Shown: positions 25,138 through 33,245 of the stretch, one piece after another
Layout: each line of letters starts with the position of its first letter
How positions within the stretch are numbered: the first letter of the stretch is position 1
From: an uncultured Methylotenera sp.
GTDB lineage: Bacteria; Pseudomonadota; Gammaproteobacteria; Burkholderiales; Methylophilaceae
DNA length: 64,000 nt
Assembly (NCBI RefSeq): GCF_946479685.1
Contig: NZ_CAMLGS010000010.1
Coordinates: 1 to 64,000, forward strand
Direction of reading: 5' to 3'
Translations under genes and position numbers: made by a program
Notes under the pieces: generated by a model
Database searches by the model: none
What the model was told of the DNA's origin: nothing
What the model saw: the letters and a program-made list of their open reading frames with translations, nothing else

Positions 25138-28100
25138 GCGGCTTTAATCTTTCAGCACTTGCAGTACGTGAACGCTCTATCACCTTTTTCCTTATCATCC
25201 TGATCACTATTGCAGGTACCATTGCTTTTTTTAAGATGGGCAGGGCTGAAGATCCTCCATTTACGATCAAGATAATGACCGTAATTACTGCTTGGCCTGG
25301 TGCAACAGCTCAGGAAATGCAGGATCAGGTCGCGGAGAAAATAGAAAAGCGCATGCAAGAACTGCGTTATTACGATCGTACGGAAACATTTACCCGGCCT
25401 GGTCTGGCTTTTACAACCGTGACACTGCTTGACAGTACGCCACCCTCTGAAGTTAAAGAAGAGTTTTACCAAGCACGAAAAAAAATAAGCGATGAGTCAA
25501 AAAATTTACCAGCTGGCGTCATCGGCCCTATGGTGAATGACGAATATGCCGACGTTACCTTTGCGCTCTTTGCATTAAAAGCAAAAGGAGAATCACAACG
25601 GTTATTAGCGCGCGATGCAGAAAACATGCGTCAGCGTCTGTTGCATGTGGCTGGCGTGAAGAAAGTAAACATCATTGGCGAGCAACCCGAGCGTATTTAC
25701 ATAGCCTTTTCCCATGAACGCTTGGCGACTCTGGGAGTTTCACCGCAGGAAATATTTTCCGCACTGAATAACCAAAATACCTTAACCCCGGCAGGTTCGA
25801 TTGATACCAAAGGTACAAAAGTATTTATCCGCATTGAAGGCGCTTTTGATCAACTGCAGAAAATTCGCGATACGCCGATATCTGCAAAAGGCCGGATATT
25901 AAAACTATCCGACGTAGCAACTGTAGAGCGCGGTTACGAAGACCCTTCTACATTCTTTATCCGCAACAATGGTGAACCAGCATTATTGCTAGGCGTTGTC
26001 ATGCGTGAAGGCTGGAATGGCCTTGATCTGGGAAAAGCATTAGATACAGAAGTAGCCTCAATCAGTGCCGATTTGCCGCTGGGCATGAGCTTGACCAAAG
26101 TCACAGACCAGGCTGTCAACATCGAAACATCGGTTGATGAGTTCATGGTCAAGTTCTTCGTCGCACTTCTGGTCGTCATGCTTGTAAGTTTCTTAAGCAT
26201 GGGCTGGCGCGTTGGCCTTGTGGTTGCGGCCGCTGTGCCCTTGACACTTGCACTTGTGTTTGTCGTGATGGCGGCCACCGGTAAAAATTTCGACCGAATC
26301 ACATTAGGATCACTGATCCTTGCCCTTGGTCTGCTGGTTGATGACGCCATTATTGCCATTGAGACCATGGTTGTGAAAATGGAAGAAGGTTACAGCAGAA
26401 TTGCTGCGTCAGCCTATGCCTGGAGTCATACCGCAGCGCCTATGCTGTCCGGCACACTGGTAACTGCCATAGGTTTTATGCCCAATGGTTTTGCCCAGTC
26501 TACCGCAGGCGAGTACACCAGCAATATGTTCTGGGTGGTGGGTACTGCACTGATTGCTTCTTGGATCGTCGCGGTAGTATTTACCCCTTATTTAGGCGTG
26601 AAGATGCTCCCCGAACTTAAGAAAATTGAGGGAGGACATGAAGCGATTTACAGTACACCAAATTACAACCGCTTTCGTTCACTGTTGGGGCGAGTCATCC
26701 AACACAAGTGGATTGTTACTGCGATTGTCATCGGTGCTTTTGTCGTATCCATTCTTGGCATGGCTATTGTGAAAAAACAGTTTTTCCCAACCTCTGACCG
26801 TCCTGAGGTATTGGTCGAGGTTCAAATGCCGGATGGCACATCGATTGCGCAGACCAGTTCTGCCACGGTCAAAGTTGAAGCTTGGCTGGCAAAACAAAAG
26901 GAGGCGAAAATTGTAACGGCTTATATCGGACAAGGCGCGCCACGCTTCTACCTTGCCATGTCTCCTGAACTGCCAGATCCGTCCTTTGCGAAGCTCGTCG
27001 TGCGCACGGATAACCAAGAGGAGCGCGAGGTGCTGAAGTTAAGGTTACGTCAAGCCATCGCGGACGGATTGGCGCCTGAAGCCCGCGTACGGGTGACACA
27101 GCTAGTATTCGGCCCCTATTCTCCTTATCCTGTCGCTTTTCGTATTGCAGGGCAAGACCCCGAAAAATTGCGCAAAATCGCAAATGAAGTGCGCCATGTG
27201 ATGGATGCAAGTCCGATGATGCGAACTGTTAATGCCGATTGGGGCGAGCGGGTTCCAGCCTTGCACTTTACGCTTAATCAGGACCGATTGCAGGCTGTTG
27301 GACTGACGTCTAATAGTGTCGCACAGCAACTTCAGTTTCTGCTGAGTGGCGTACCAGTCACCGAAGTTCGTGAGGATATACGCTCAGTACAAGTGGTTGG
27401 TCGAGCAGCGGACAACATGCGCTTAGACCCTGAAAAGATATCAGGTTTTACGCTAATTGGTTCAGTTGGGCAACGGATCCCGTTATCGCAAATTGGGTCT
27501 GTCGAAATACAATTAGAAGAACCGACTCTTCGTAGACGGGATCGTACTCCAACGATTACTGTACGCGGTGATATTGCTGAAGATTTGCAGCCGCCCGAGG
27601 TGTCTGCTGCAATATTGAAGGAATTAGAGCCCATCATCACCAAACTTCCAGCTGGTTACAGGACTGAAGAAGCTGGTGCTACCGAAGAATCGGGCAAGGC
27701 AACCAAAGCGTTGTTGCCTTTATTCCCAATCATGATTGCACTTACATTGCTGATCATCATACTTCAGGTTCGTTCTATATCATCCATGGTCATGGTGTTT
27801 GCTACCAGTCCATTGGGGTTGATCGGTGTGGTGCCAACACTACTACTATTCCAGCAACCCTTTGGTATCAATGCGCTGGTTGGCTTGATCTCACTGTCGG
27901 GTATTCTAATGCGCAATACGCTGATTCTCATTGGGCAGATCGAGCATAACCTGAAGGAAGGATTAAGCCCATTTGACGCAGTCGTGGAAGCAACCGTACA
28001 ACGTGCCAGACCAGTGATTCTTACCGCTTTAGCAGCGATTCTGGCGTTTATTCCACTCACTCATTCAGTGTTTTGGGGGACGTTGGCATACACCCTGATT

Positions 28101-28229
28101 GGCGGTACTTTTGCCGGCACCATATTAACACTTGTATTCCTTCCAGCGATGTATGCTATCTGGTTCAAAATTAGGTACCCTGATAATTCAAAGGAGATAT
28201 CCTCAACAGCTCTAGGTACTAAAACTTAA
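25134..28229 (+). CDS. RND multidrug efflux pump permease
   Basis: This 1031-residue RND transporter has the usual two-fold layout: helix 1 near residues 13-33, a large periplasmic loop, helices 2-6 (about 335-490), helix 7 near 525, a second periplasmic loop and helices 8-12. Helix 4 carries the paired acidic residues of the proton relay (LLVDDAIIAIE). It resembles the group whose outer-membrane partner is a NodT lipoprotein encoded divergently. The substrate cannot be predicted. It is coupled to the adaptor gene by a 4-bp overlap and followed by a hairpin at 28259-28290. Confidence 0.94.
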   Translation: MSGFNLSALAVRERSITFFLIILITIAGTIAFFKMGRAEDPPFTIKIMTVITAWPGATAQEMQDQVAEKIEKRMQELRYYDRTETFTRPGLAFTTVTLLDSTPPSEVKEEFYQARKKISDESKNLPAGVIGPMVNDEYADVTFALFALKAKGESQRLLARDAENMRQRLLHVAGVKKVNIIGEQPERIYIAFSHERLATLGVSPQEIFSALNNQNTLTPAGSIDTKGTKVFIRIEGAFDQLQKIRDTPISAKGRILKLSDVATVERGYEDPSTFFIRNNGEPALLLGVVMREGWNGLDLGKALDTEVASISADLPLGMSLTKVTDQAVNIETSVDEFMVKFFVALLVVMLVSFLSMGWRVGLVVAAAVPLTLALVFVVMAATGKNFDRITLGSLILALGLLVDDAIIAIETMVVKMEEGYSRIAASAYAWSHTAAPMLSGTLVTAIGFMPNGFAQSTAGEYTSNMFWVVGTALIASWIVAVVFTPYLGVKMLPELKKIEGGHEAIYSTPNYNRFRSLLGRVIQHKWIVTAIVIGAFVVSILGMAIVKKQFFPTSDRPEVLVEVQMPDGTSIAQTSSATVKVEAWLAKQKEAKIVTAYIGQGAPRFYLAMSPELPDPSFAKLVVRTDNQEEREVLKLRLRQAIADGLAPEARVRVTQLVFGPYSPYPVAFRIAGQDPEKLRKIANEVRHVMDASPMMRTVNADWGERVPALHFTLNQDRLQAVGLTSNSVAQQLQFLLSGVPVTEVREDIRSVQVVGRAADNMRLDPEKISGFTLIGSVGQRIPLSQIGSVEIQLEEPTLRRRDRTPTITVRGDIAEDLQPPEVSAAILKELEPIITKLPAGYRTEEAGATEESGKATKALLPLFPIMIALTLLIIILQVRSISSMVMVFATSPLGLIGVVPTLLLFQQPFGINALVGLISLSGILMRNTLILIGQIEHNLKEGLSPFDAVVEATVQRARPVILTALAAILAFIPLTHSVFWGTLAYTLIGGTFAGTILTLVFLPAMYAIWFKIRYPDNSKEISSTALGTKT

Positions 28230-28258
28230 CCTACAGATTACCAATAGCCATATTACGC

Positions 28259-28290
28259 TTCGAGCACTCTTATTCCAATGAGTGCTCGAA
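28259..28290 (+). terminator. Terminator-like hairpin after the RND pump gene
   Basis: Perfect 11-base arms (TTCGAGCACTC and GAGTGCTCGAA) surround a 10-base loop, 29 bp after the pump stop. A short T-run follows about 10 bases later, so termination is likely but not classic. Confidence 0.6.
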
Positions 28291-28316
28291 CAAAGAGATT
28301 TTTGATTAACTATCTG

Positions 28317-28346
28317 AATGTCTGCTTTGGGCCGAAAACAGACATT
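28317..28346. repeat. Copy B of the GTCTG-TTTGGGCC repeat, with inverted ends
   Basis: AATGTCTG and CAGACATT (8-base perfect arms) enclose CTTTGGGCCGAAAA. The left part repeats the sequence seen at 17495-17514. It lies between the RND operon and the AT-rich accessory patch, near a likely boundary of acquired DNA. Confidence 0.5.
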
Positions 28347-28367
28347 TAAGTGATTTAATTTCTTTAT

Positions 28368-28817
28368 TTATTGAATGTAAATATCCGAAATTTTCTTAAA
28401 TGAGGCGTGGTCTGTGATTTCCGGATAATAATAAAATGTGGAATTTGCTAACTCATACCTTATAACATTTTGTTCAAAAGAACCCTTCTCATCGGTGCCA
28501 CTGGAAAGAGACTTAATGATATCCATTGACCATTCATTAGTGTGATTCACGTATCCAGGGGAAACTAGATATATAGCTTTGATTGATATTGTTGGATCAA
28601 GTATTAATTGTTCTATTTGATCAACTTTAAAAAGCATAATTTGGCATCTAACAATTTGGCCCTCTACTTTGTTCTCGTAATGTATAAAGAACCAAGGGAT
28701 CATTAGATTCATATGGGCGTAACTCCATAGCCTCGCTCCGTCAGCATCAAAAATAAATGGTATTTCAGCCTGTTGGAAAGTTTCTATCATGTTATACGCC
28801 TGATGAACAGTATACAT
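28368..28817 (-). CDS. Hypothetical protein
   Basis: This 149-residue protein is not recognised. It is rich in aromatic and Ile residues (MIPWFFIHYENKVEGQIVRC), has no signal peptide or clear membrane segment, and reads like a compact cytosolic protein. The gene is AT-rich relative to its neighbours and is divergent from an XRE regulator with only 56 bp between starts. The shared promoter region and the operator at 28848-28872 suggest that the regulator may control it. A toxin-antitoxin role was considered but has no sequence support. Confidence 0.55.
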   Translation of the reverse strand: MYTVHQAYNMIETFQQAEIPFIFDADGARLWSYAHMNLMIPWFFIHYENKVEGQIVRCQIMLFKVDQIEQLILDPTISIKAIYLVSPGYVNHTNEWSMDIIKSLSSGTDEKGSFEQNVIRYELANSTFYYYPEITDHASFKKISDIYIQ

Positions 28818-28847
28818 TGTAGTGATATATAGTTCATTTTGGCTAGA

Positions 28848-28872
28848 TAGAGTCCTTTAGTCAAGGATTCTA
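28848..28872. promoter_or_regulatory. Palindromic operator overlapping the XRE gene's ribosome binding site
   Basis: TAGAGTCCTT and AAGGATTCTA (9 of 10 complementary) flank the 5-base spacer TAGTC. The 25-bp site ends 1 base before the XRE ATG, and its right arm contains the AAGGA Shine-Dalgarno, so autorepression is likely. Confidence 0.55.
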
Positions 28873-28873
28873 T

Positions 28874-29170
28874 ATGGAAATCAATGAAGCTTTTGGTCAA
28901 GCACTTAAACAAGCCAGATTAGCCAAAGGGCTTACTCAAGAAGACTTTTCTGATGTTTCGAGTCGAACCTATATAAGCACCCTTGAGCGGGAGATTTTTT
29001 CGCCTACCATCGATAAAGTTGATGGTTTATCTAATTATATGAACATACATCCGTTAACACTACTTACCCTTACTTATTTAAATAAAGATAAAAAGTTGCA
29101 TATAGATAAATTGGAAAAATTGATTAGAGAACAAATTTCATCAATTAACCTTGGCCAAACTAACCCATGA
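28874..29170 (+). CDS. Small XRE-family HTH regulator
   Basis: This 98-residue protein has a Cro/CI-type helix-turn-helix: FGQALKQARLAKGLTQEDF, SSRTYISTLEREIFSPTIDK, then VDGLSNYMNIHP. The usual recognition-helix pattern is present. A Lys-rich C-terminal helix may serve for dimerisation. The gene overlaps a palindrome at its own start, consistent with autoregulation, and is divergent from an unknown 149-residue protein. It converges on the Fic gene with a 12-bp gap. Base composition is AT-rich, which fits an acquired patch. Confidence 0.85.
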   Translation: MEINEAFGQALKQARLAKGLTQEDFSDVSSRTYISTLEREIFSPTIDKVDGLSNYMNIHPLTLLTLTYLNKDKKLHIDKLEKLIREQISSINLGQTNP

Positions 29171-29182
29171 TTAATCTTTACA

Positions 29183-30304
29183 TTAACTCCAAGTTGGCTC
29201 GTAGTAACTATCACGCCTAGACGTACCCATCACCTTAAACGCACCCAGCTCAACCAGTGCCTCAATATCTCTCAAAGCTGTATCGGTTGAACATTTAGCC
29301 AGTGCAGCCCACTTACCGGTAGTCAATTTACCCTCAAAGCCATGCATCAACATATTCAACATCTGCATTTGACGGGGATTCAAGCTACCGCCTTTCGCAC
29401 GCTGACTTAGTGAGGTAAGGTACAACGTACCCTTGATTTCCTCATTCGCAGACAGCACAGCACGCAGCAAGCAGCCCAAATACCACTCAAGCCAACCCGT
29501 AGCATCAAGTTCGCCCTTTTGTGCGGTCTCAAGCGCTTTGTAATAGTCGTCACGCTCTTTCATCATTTGAGCAGACAGGCTATAAAAGCGTTGAGCTGAA
29601 TCATCTGCACGCGATAGTGTTAGATCGCACACCGCACGTCCTATGCGACCATTGCCATCCTCGAAAGGATGCAAGGTCACGAACCATAAATGAGCAAGCC
29701 CAGACTTCAACACCGGATCGCAATCAGGGTAGCCATTCAGCCAGCCTAAGAAGTCCCCCATCTGGTCTTTAAGCACGCCGGCTGGAGGAGCCTCGTAATG
29801 TACTTTCTCACGTCCGATACCACCGGAAACTACTTGCATAGGTCCATTGACATCAGTGCGATAGGCTGCGACGTTGATTTTAAGCATGCTGCTGTAGCCA
29901 GTAGGAAATAGGGCAGCATGCCACCCGAATAACCGAGCTTCAGTTAGTGGCTCTTGATAACGTAAGGTCGCATCCAACACCATCTCAACCACGCCATCGG
30001 TGTTTTTATCGGATTTAACTGGGTTGCTGTCATTTACCCCTAGACGACGTGCGATTGACGACCTGACAGCTTCAGGATTTAGTTTCTCGCCCTCTATCTC
30101 ACTGGATTTAACAATTTCACTTGTCATGGCTTTCAAGCTGGCTTGCTCTGACAATGTGAAACCAAGTGCCTGCATTGCGCCGAGCAAGCGGCCACGTTCC
30201 ATATTCACCTGGTAGAGCAATGTGGAGAGCTTGCTGGAATTGAATGTCCATTGTGGCCAATCGGCTTTTTGCCAGACATACTTTTGATAGTCACCGCTAT
30301 TCAT
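29183..30304 (-). CDS. Fic-family AMPylase with N-terminal inhibitory motif (DUF4172)
   Basis: This protein has about 373 residues from the ATG at 30304; an ATG 14 codons upstream is also open but adds residues outside the DUF4172 domain, which begins YVWQKADWPQWTF. The N-terminal region carries SSEIEG, matching the class II autoinhibitory pattern [ST]xxxE[GN]. The catalytic Fic motif is complete, HPFEDGNGRIGR. The C-terminal winged-helix region (GKLTTGKWAALAKCSTDTALRDIEALVELGAF) is quoted in part. It should transfer AMP from ATP to Tyr, Ser or Thr side chains of an unknown target. A small inverted repeat, ACCGC-N7-GCGGT at 30348-30364, lies just upstream. Confidence 0.9.
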   Translation of the reverse strand: MNSGDYQKYVWQKADWPQWTFNSSKLSTLLYQVNMERGRLLGAMQALGFTLSEQASLKAMTSEIVKSSEIEGEKLNPEAVRSSIARRLGVNDSNPVKSDKNTDGVVEMVLDATLRYQEPLTEARLFGWHAALFPTGYSSMLKINVAAYRTDVNGPMQVVSGGIGREKVHYEAPPAGVLKDQMGDFLGWLNGYPDCDPVLKSGLAHLWFVTLHPFEDGNGRIGRAVCDLTLSRADDSAQRFYSLSAQMMKERDDYYKALETAQKGELDATGWLEWYLGCLLRAVLSANEEIKGTLYLTSLSQRAKGGSLNPRQMQMLNMLMHGFEGKLTTGKWAALAKCSTDTALRDIEALVELGAFKVMGTSRRDSYYEPTWS

Positions 30305-30347
30305 GCGGTAATAGTTGCATACAATCACCGCAAGGTCAATAATCATT

Positions 30348-30364
30348 ACCGCTAATTGTGCGGT
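30348..30364. promoter_or_regulatory. Inverted repeat upstream of the fic gene
   Basis: ACCGC and GCGGT flank a 7-base spacer; the symmetry extends imperfectly outwards (ATT/GAT). Its position about 44 bp upstream of the preferred fic start fits an operator, possibly for the protein's own winged-helix C-terminus. Confidence 0.35.
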
Positions 30365-30460
30365 GATGAGATTAAGTTATTAATCGCGACTTGAATTTCC
30401 ACTAGTTTTGTAGACACTCAATTGCCGTATTCTTGAATTGGTTTTCCTAGTCTATCGGAG

Positions 30461-30922
30461 ATGGTAGGTTACCATTATTACGGCTCAAAGGCGTCTAGTA
30501 AACTAGTGGCGATTCATTCATGTAGTAAGTGTAATAGATGGAAATCGTCACACTGGCCAATCAATAAATCACTGGGAATTTCACATAACGGCAAAATAGG
30601 ATTCGTAGACCCATTTATTGAAAGTAGGCTAAATTACTTTAATGTAGATTTGAAAGGTGAATTGGAATCAATTAATGGACCATCAGAATATTTAATTGAA
30701 CTATTGCATTTGAATCGACCCAGTAGAGTTCTTATTAGGCGTAACAGATTACTAAGTTGCAGAGTTCTTGCAATTCTAGATTTTGCAGATTCATCAATGT
30801 TACAAGCAACACAATTATTAGGAATGGGCTATCCGGCAAATCAAGTAGCAGAAAAACTTAATTTAGCACGTTCCGCTATAAAAGAGATTAGAGAAATTTG
30901 GAAGCAACTTAATAGCCTATAA
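30461..30922 (+). CDS. HNH-endonuclease-like protein, probably N-terminally truncated
   Basis: This 153-residue protein has YHYYGSK, CSKCNRWKSSHWP (Cys21, Cys24, Asn25) and FVDPFIESRLNYF, an order seen in His-Cys-type HNH nucleases, then LLHLNRPSRVLIRR. A helical C-terminal part follows (GMGYPANQVAEKLNLARSAI), possibly HTH-like. The first residues lack the complete metal-binding His-Asp or Cys-x2-Cys start of such nucleases. The frame is open back to 30437, and a Cys codon in another frame at 30423 hints at a frameshifted 5' end. It may be a remnant of a larger gene. Function is unproven. Confidence 0.5.
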   Translation: MVGYHYYGSKASSKLVAIHSCSKCNRWKSSHWPINKSLGISHNGKIGFVDPFIESRLNYFNVDLKGELESINGPSEYLIELLHLNRPSRVLIRRNRLLSCRVLAILDFADSSMLQATQLLGMGYPANQVAEKLNLARSAIKEIREIWKQLNSL

Positions 30923-31435
30923 TATGTAGATTGATGAATGTAGTAAGAGATTTATGATTAAATAATTATATAATTTTAGTTATAACTTTACATTTTATTG
31001 AAGTTAATTATTTTACTTTTTGTTTTGATGATTTTAATCAATTGGTTAGTGAAGTTTATAATTTAATAATGATGGTTTTATATAGAGAACCATTTTAGAG
31101 CTTGTCTAGCCTAATGCTTAGCCTAGTCTAAAGCTTGCTAGTTTAGTAATGTAAATAAACCCCAGTAACTTGATGAGTTATTGGGGTTTTTTCTTGTTTA
31201 CATATTATTTTTATTGGGCTAGTATAGTCTCAGTTTCCACAATTCTTAAATTTTGGGAATGACAAACCCATTCTTAATCAAGGGTTTGTGTATGAAAAAA
31301 GTCATTACTATTGTGTTTTCATTTGTTTAACTTTGTTAATTTTTACAACGGTTTTATTAATATGTATACGCAACAGGAGATGGCTCTAAGGTAGTTTTAA
31401 CTCTATTGCGCATACTGCATTCTGGAAAGGTGCAT
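30923..31435. other. AT-rich intergenic region before the pilus operon
   Basis: These 513 bp hold an intrinsic terminator (31158-31193), an inverted repeat ACAAACCC-N12-GGGTTTGT at 31262-31289 and a 12-codon open frame starting at 31292 (MKKVITIVFSFV, stop at 31328-31330). The promoter of the pilus operon should lie here, but I could not fix its hexamers. No larger gene is supported. Confidence 0.55.
31158..31193 (+). terminator. Rho-independent terminator
   Basis: Arms AACCCCAGTAACT and AGTTATTGGGGTT (one G-T pair) surround a 5-base loop and run into TTTTTTC. It probably ends transcription from the HNH-like gene and insulates the pilus operon. Confidence 0.8.
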
Positions 31436-31936
31436 ATGAAAAAGATATTAATAGCGTTAACTTCTACCTCGTTAATTTTCGCTGCAAAGCCTGCGCTCTC
31501 CGCTAGTGTGAGCGGCAATTTTAATGTTACCGTCACCTTGACCTCTGTGTGCACTATGGGCGTTATCGGTGACCTAGCCTTCGGTACCTACACCGCATTT
31601 CAATCTGGCGTACAAACCGCTACTCCTACTACAGCAACATTGACCTGCACGCGTGGCTTAACTGGTGTAACAGCCAACTTTGATACTGCTGCGCCAGGCT
31701 CTACTGCTGCAGGTGCCGCGACTAATGCGGTAGGCGCGGGGATTATTTCTGGGCTGCAGTACGACATTACCGCTACCCCGGGCTCAATCTCGCCTGGTAC
31801 TGCGGCTACTGCATCCAGTAGCGGTACGGCAGACTCTCGCCCGTATTCCATTACGGGTAGTATGCCAGCCAGCCAAGCCGGGGTAACGTCTTCCGGAACG
31901 CAAACACAGGTTAGAACCTTAACCGTCAACTACTAG
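31436..31936 (+). CDS. Csu-type pilus major subunit (spore coat U domain)
   Basis: This protein of 166 residues begins at the ATG at 31436 (AAAGG upstream); the frame is open 10 codons further, but that part is not a signal peptide. A Sec signal (MKKILIALTSTSLIFAAKPALSA) precedes a spore-coat-U/CsuA-like domain: FNVTVTLTSVCTMGVIGDLAFGTYTAF and a closing TLTVNY. Two conserved Cys (TSVCTM and TLTCTR) should form a disulfide. It is low in charged residues, as usual for pilin subunits. It heads a five-gene chaperone-usher operon and is probably the main shaft subunit. Confidence 0.88.
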   Translation: MKKILIALTSTSLIFAAKPALSASVSGNFNVTVTLTSVCTMGVIGDLAFGTYTAFQSGVQTATPTTATLTCTRGLTGVTANFDTAAPGSTAAGAATNAVGAGIISGLQYDITATPGSISPGTAATASSSGTADSRPYSITGSMPASQAGVTSSGTQTQVRTLTVNY

Positions 31937-31954
31937 GGCTTGCAGGCAAGGCGC

Positions 31955-32401
31955 ATGCTTTCCGCTCGCTGTATGTTGAGTAGTCCGGTAATGATGCTAG
32001 CGTTATTTGCTGCGTTTGGCACATGGCCGACTTTGGCCGATGCCGCACAAGCTAGCCGAGGATTTAATGTGACCGTTAACTTGCAGGCAAGTGCTGATAC
32101 GCCCTTGGTCGCGAGCCAGCCCAACTCGGCTTTTTGCCAGACTAGCAGCGGTCCGGGAGCATTGAACGTAACCTATACCGTGGTGTGCGCAACTGGGGCA
32201 GTGGTGGATATAGAATCAGGACGCTCGGCGCAGTCATTCAGTCCTACACATGGCGGTGCTTATCGCTATGTGCTTCAAGCAAACCGCGGCAGCAATCAAT
32301 TAGGTCCGATGAGTAGCCATGCTGGTACAGGTACTGCTACTAGTTGGCGACTTATTAACTTAACCGACCGAGATTATCTGGAGATTCTTATCAACTGGTA
32401 A
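31955..32401 (+). CDS. Csu-type pilus minor subunit (divergent)
   Basis: This protein has about 148 residues from the ATG at 31955; a TTG at 31940 is an alternative. It has a signal peptide (MLSSPVMMLALFAAFGTWPTLADA region) and a small beta-rich domain with two Cys (SAFCQTS and YTVVCAT). It lacks the FGTY motif of the first subunit, but its position between the major subunit and the chaperone and the C-terminal LEILINW fit a minor pilus subunit of CsuA/CsuB type. It starts 18 bp after the major subunit stop. Confidence 0.7.
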   Translation: MLSARCMLSSPVMMLALFAAFGTWPTLADAAQASRGFNVTVNLQASADTPLVASQPNSAFCQTSSGPGALNVTYTVVCATGAVVDIESGRSAQSFSPTHGGAYRYVLQANRGSNQLGPMSSHAGTGTATSWRLINLTDRDYLEILINW

Positions 32402-32431
32402 TCCATTATTCACTGATCGAGGGAAACAATA

Positions 32432-33232
32432 ATGAAAATCTCCTCTACAGAAGTTATAGAGCCTGTTAAAAGGCATGCTCTAAACAGGATTATTCTAAAA
32501 AGGTTTATTTTAGCCGCCGCTGTATTCGGTTTGTTTGCCGCTGGCCCACAAGTGTATGCTGGGGTGTTTTCCGTCACGCCGGTACGCATTTACATGGAAC
32601 CTAAAGATCGTGCCGTTGCCGTGACCATTACCAATGATGGCGACGAACCGCTAGTGATGCAGGCTGACCTGTACACATGGAAGCAAAAGCCGAACGGCGA
32701 AGACGAGCTGACCTTAACAGAAGATATGTTTCTATCGCCACCTATCATTAAGTTGGCTCCAAACTCCCGTCAAGTTGTCCGTTTAGCTAGGCTTACTCCA
32801 GTTAAATCGGGTGAGCAATTGACTTATCGCATGATTGTGCGGGAGATTCCTGAGGCTAAATCTGCCAAGCAAGACCTGCAACTGCAAATCGCTTTAGCTT
32901 TTTCTATGCCGGTGTTTATCACGCCGCCAAATGTAAAGTCGCAATTGGCTTGCCAGTTGGACAACAGCAACAGTCTAGTGGTGGTGTGTGAAAATACCGG
33001 CAAAGCCCATGTGCATCCTACGCAAATCAACTTAGAGGCAAAAGATGGTAGCTTGCTGGCAATAGAGGATTCTGGCGCATATTTGCTGCCTGGCAGCAAA
33101 CGTAGCTTTCAATTGAAACCTTCCGAAAAAACCAAGGCCAGCGCTGGCCAGTTACCTACTGGTAAGGCCAGAATCGCGGTGGTATTAGATGATGCCAGCA
33201 AGCATGAGTATGACGTAAGCATCGCCAACTAA
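32432..33232 (+). CDS. Periplasmic pilus chaperone (CsuC-like)
   Basis: This 266-residue chaperone has a long N-terminal region and a signal peptide ending near VYA, followed by the PapD-like domain GVFSVTPVRIYMEPKDRAVAVTITN. The second landmark is SPPIIKLAPNSRQVVRLARL, the strand that donates to pilus subunits. It would hold subunits in the periplasm until delivery to the usher encoded next. The ATG at 32432 has GAGGGA upstream. It lies 30 bp after the minor subunit and 13 bp before the usher. Confidence 0.9.
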   Translation: MKISSTEVIEPVKRHALNRIILKRFILAAAVFGLFAAGPQVYAGVFSVTPVRIYMEPKDRAVAVTITNDGDEPLVMQADLYTWKQKPNGEDELTLTEDMFLSPPIIKLAPNSRQVVRLARLTPVKSGEQLTYRMIVREIPEAKSAKQDLQLQIALAFSMPVFITPPNVKSQLACQLDNSNSLVVVCENTGKAHVHPTQINLEAKDGSLLAIEDSGAYLLPGSKRSFQLKPSEKTKASAGQLPTGKARIAVVLDDASKHEYDVSIAN

Positions 33233-33245
33233 ATCAGACCACGGT

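Noticed and set aside
28368..29170. Toxin-antitoxin pair from the 149-residue protein and the XRE regulator
   Set aside because: The genes are divergent, not in one operon, and the larger protein shows no toxin motif; kept only as an orphan pair.
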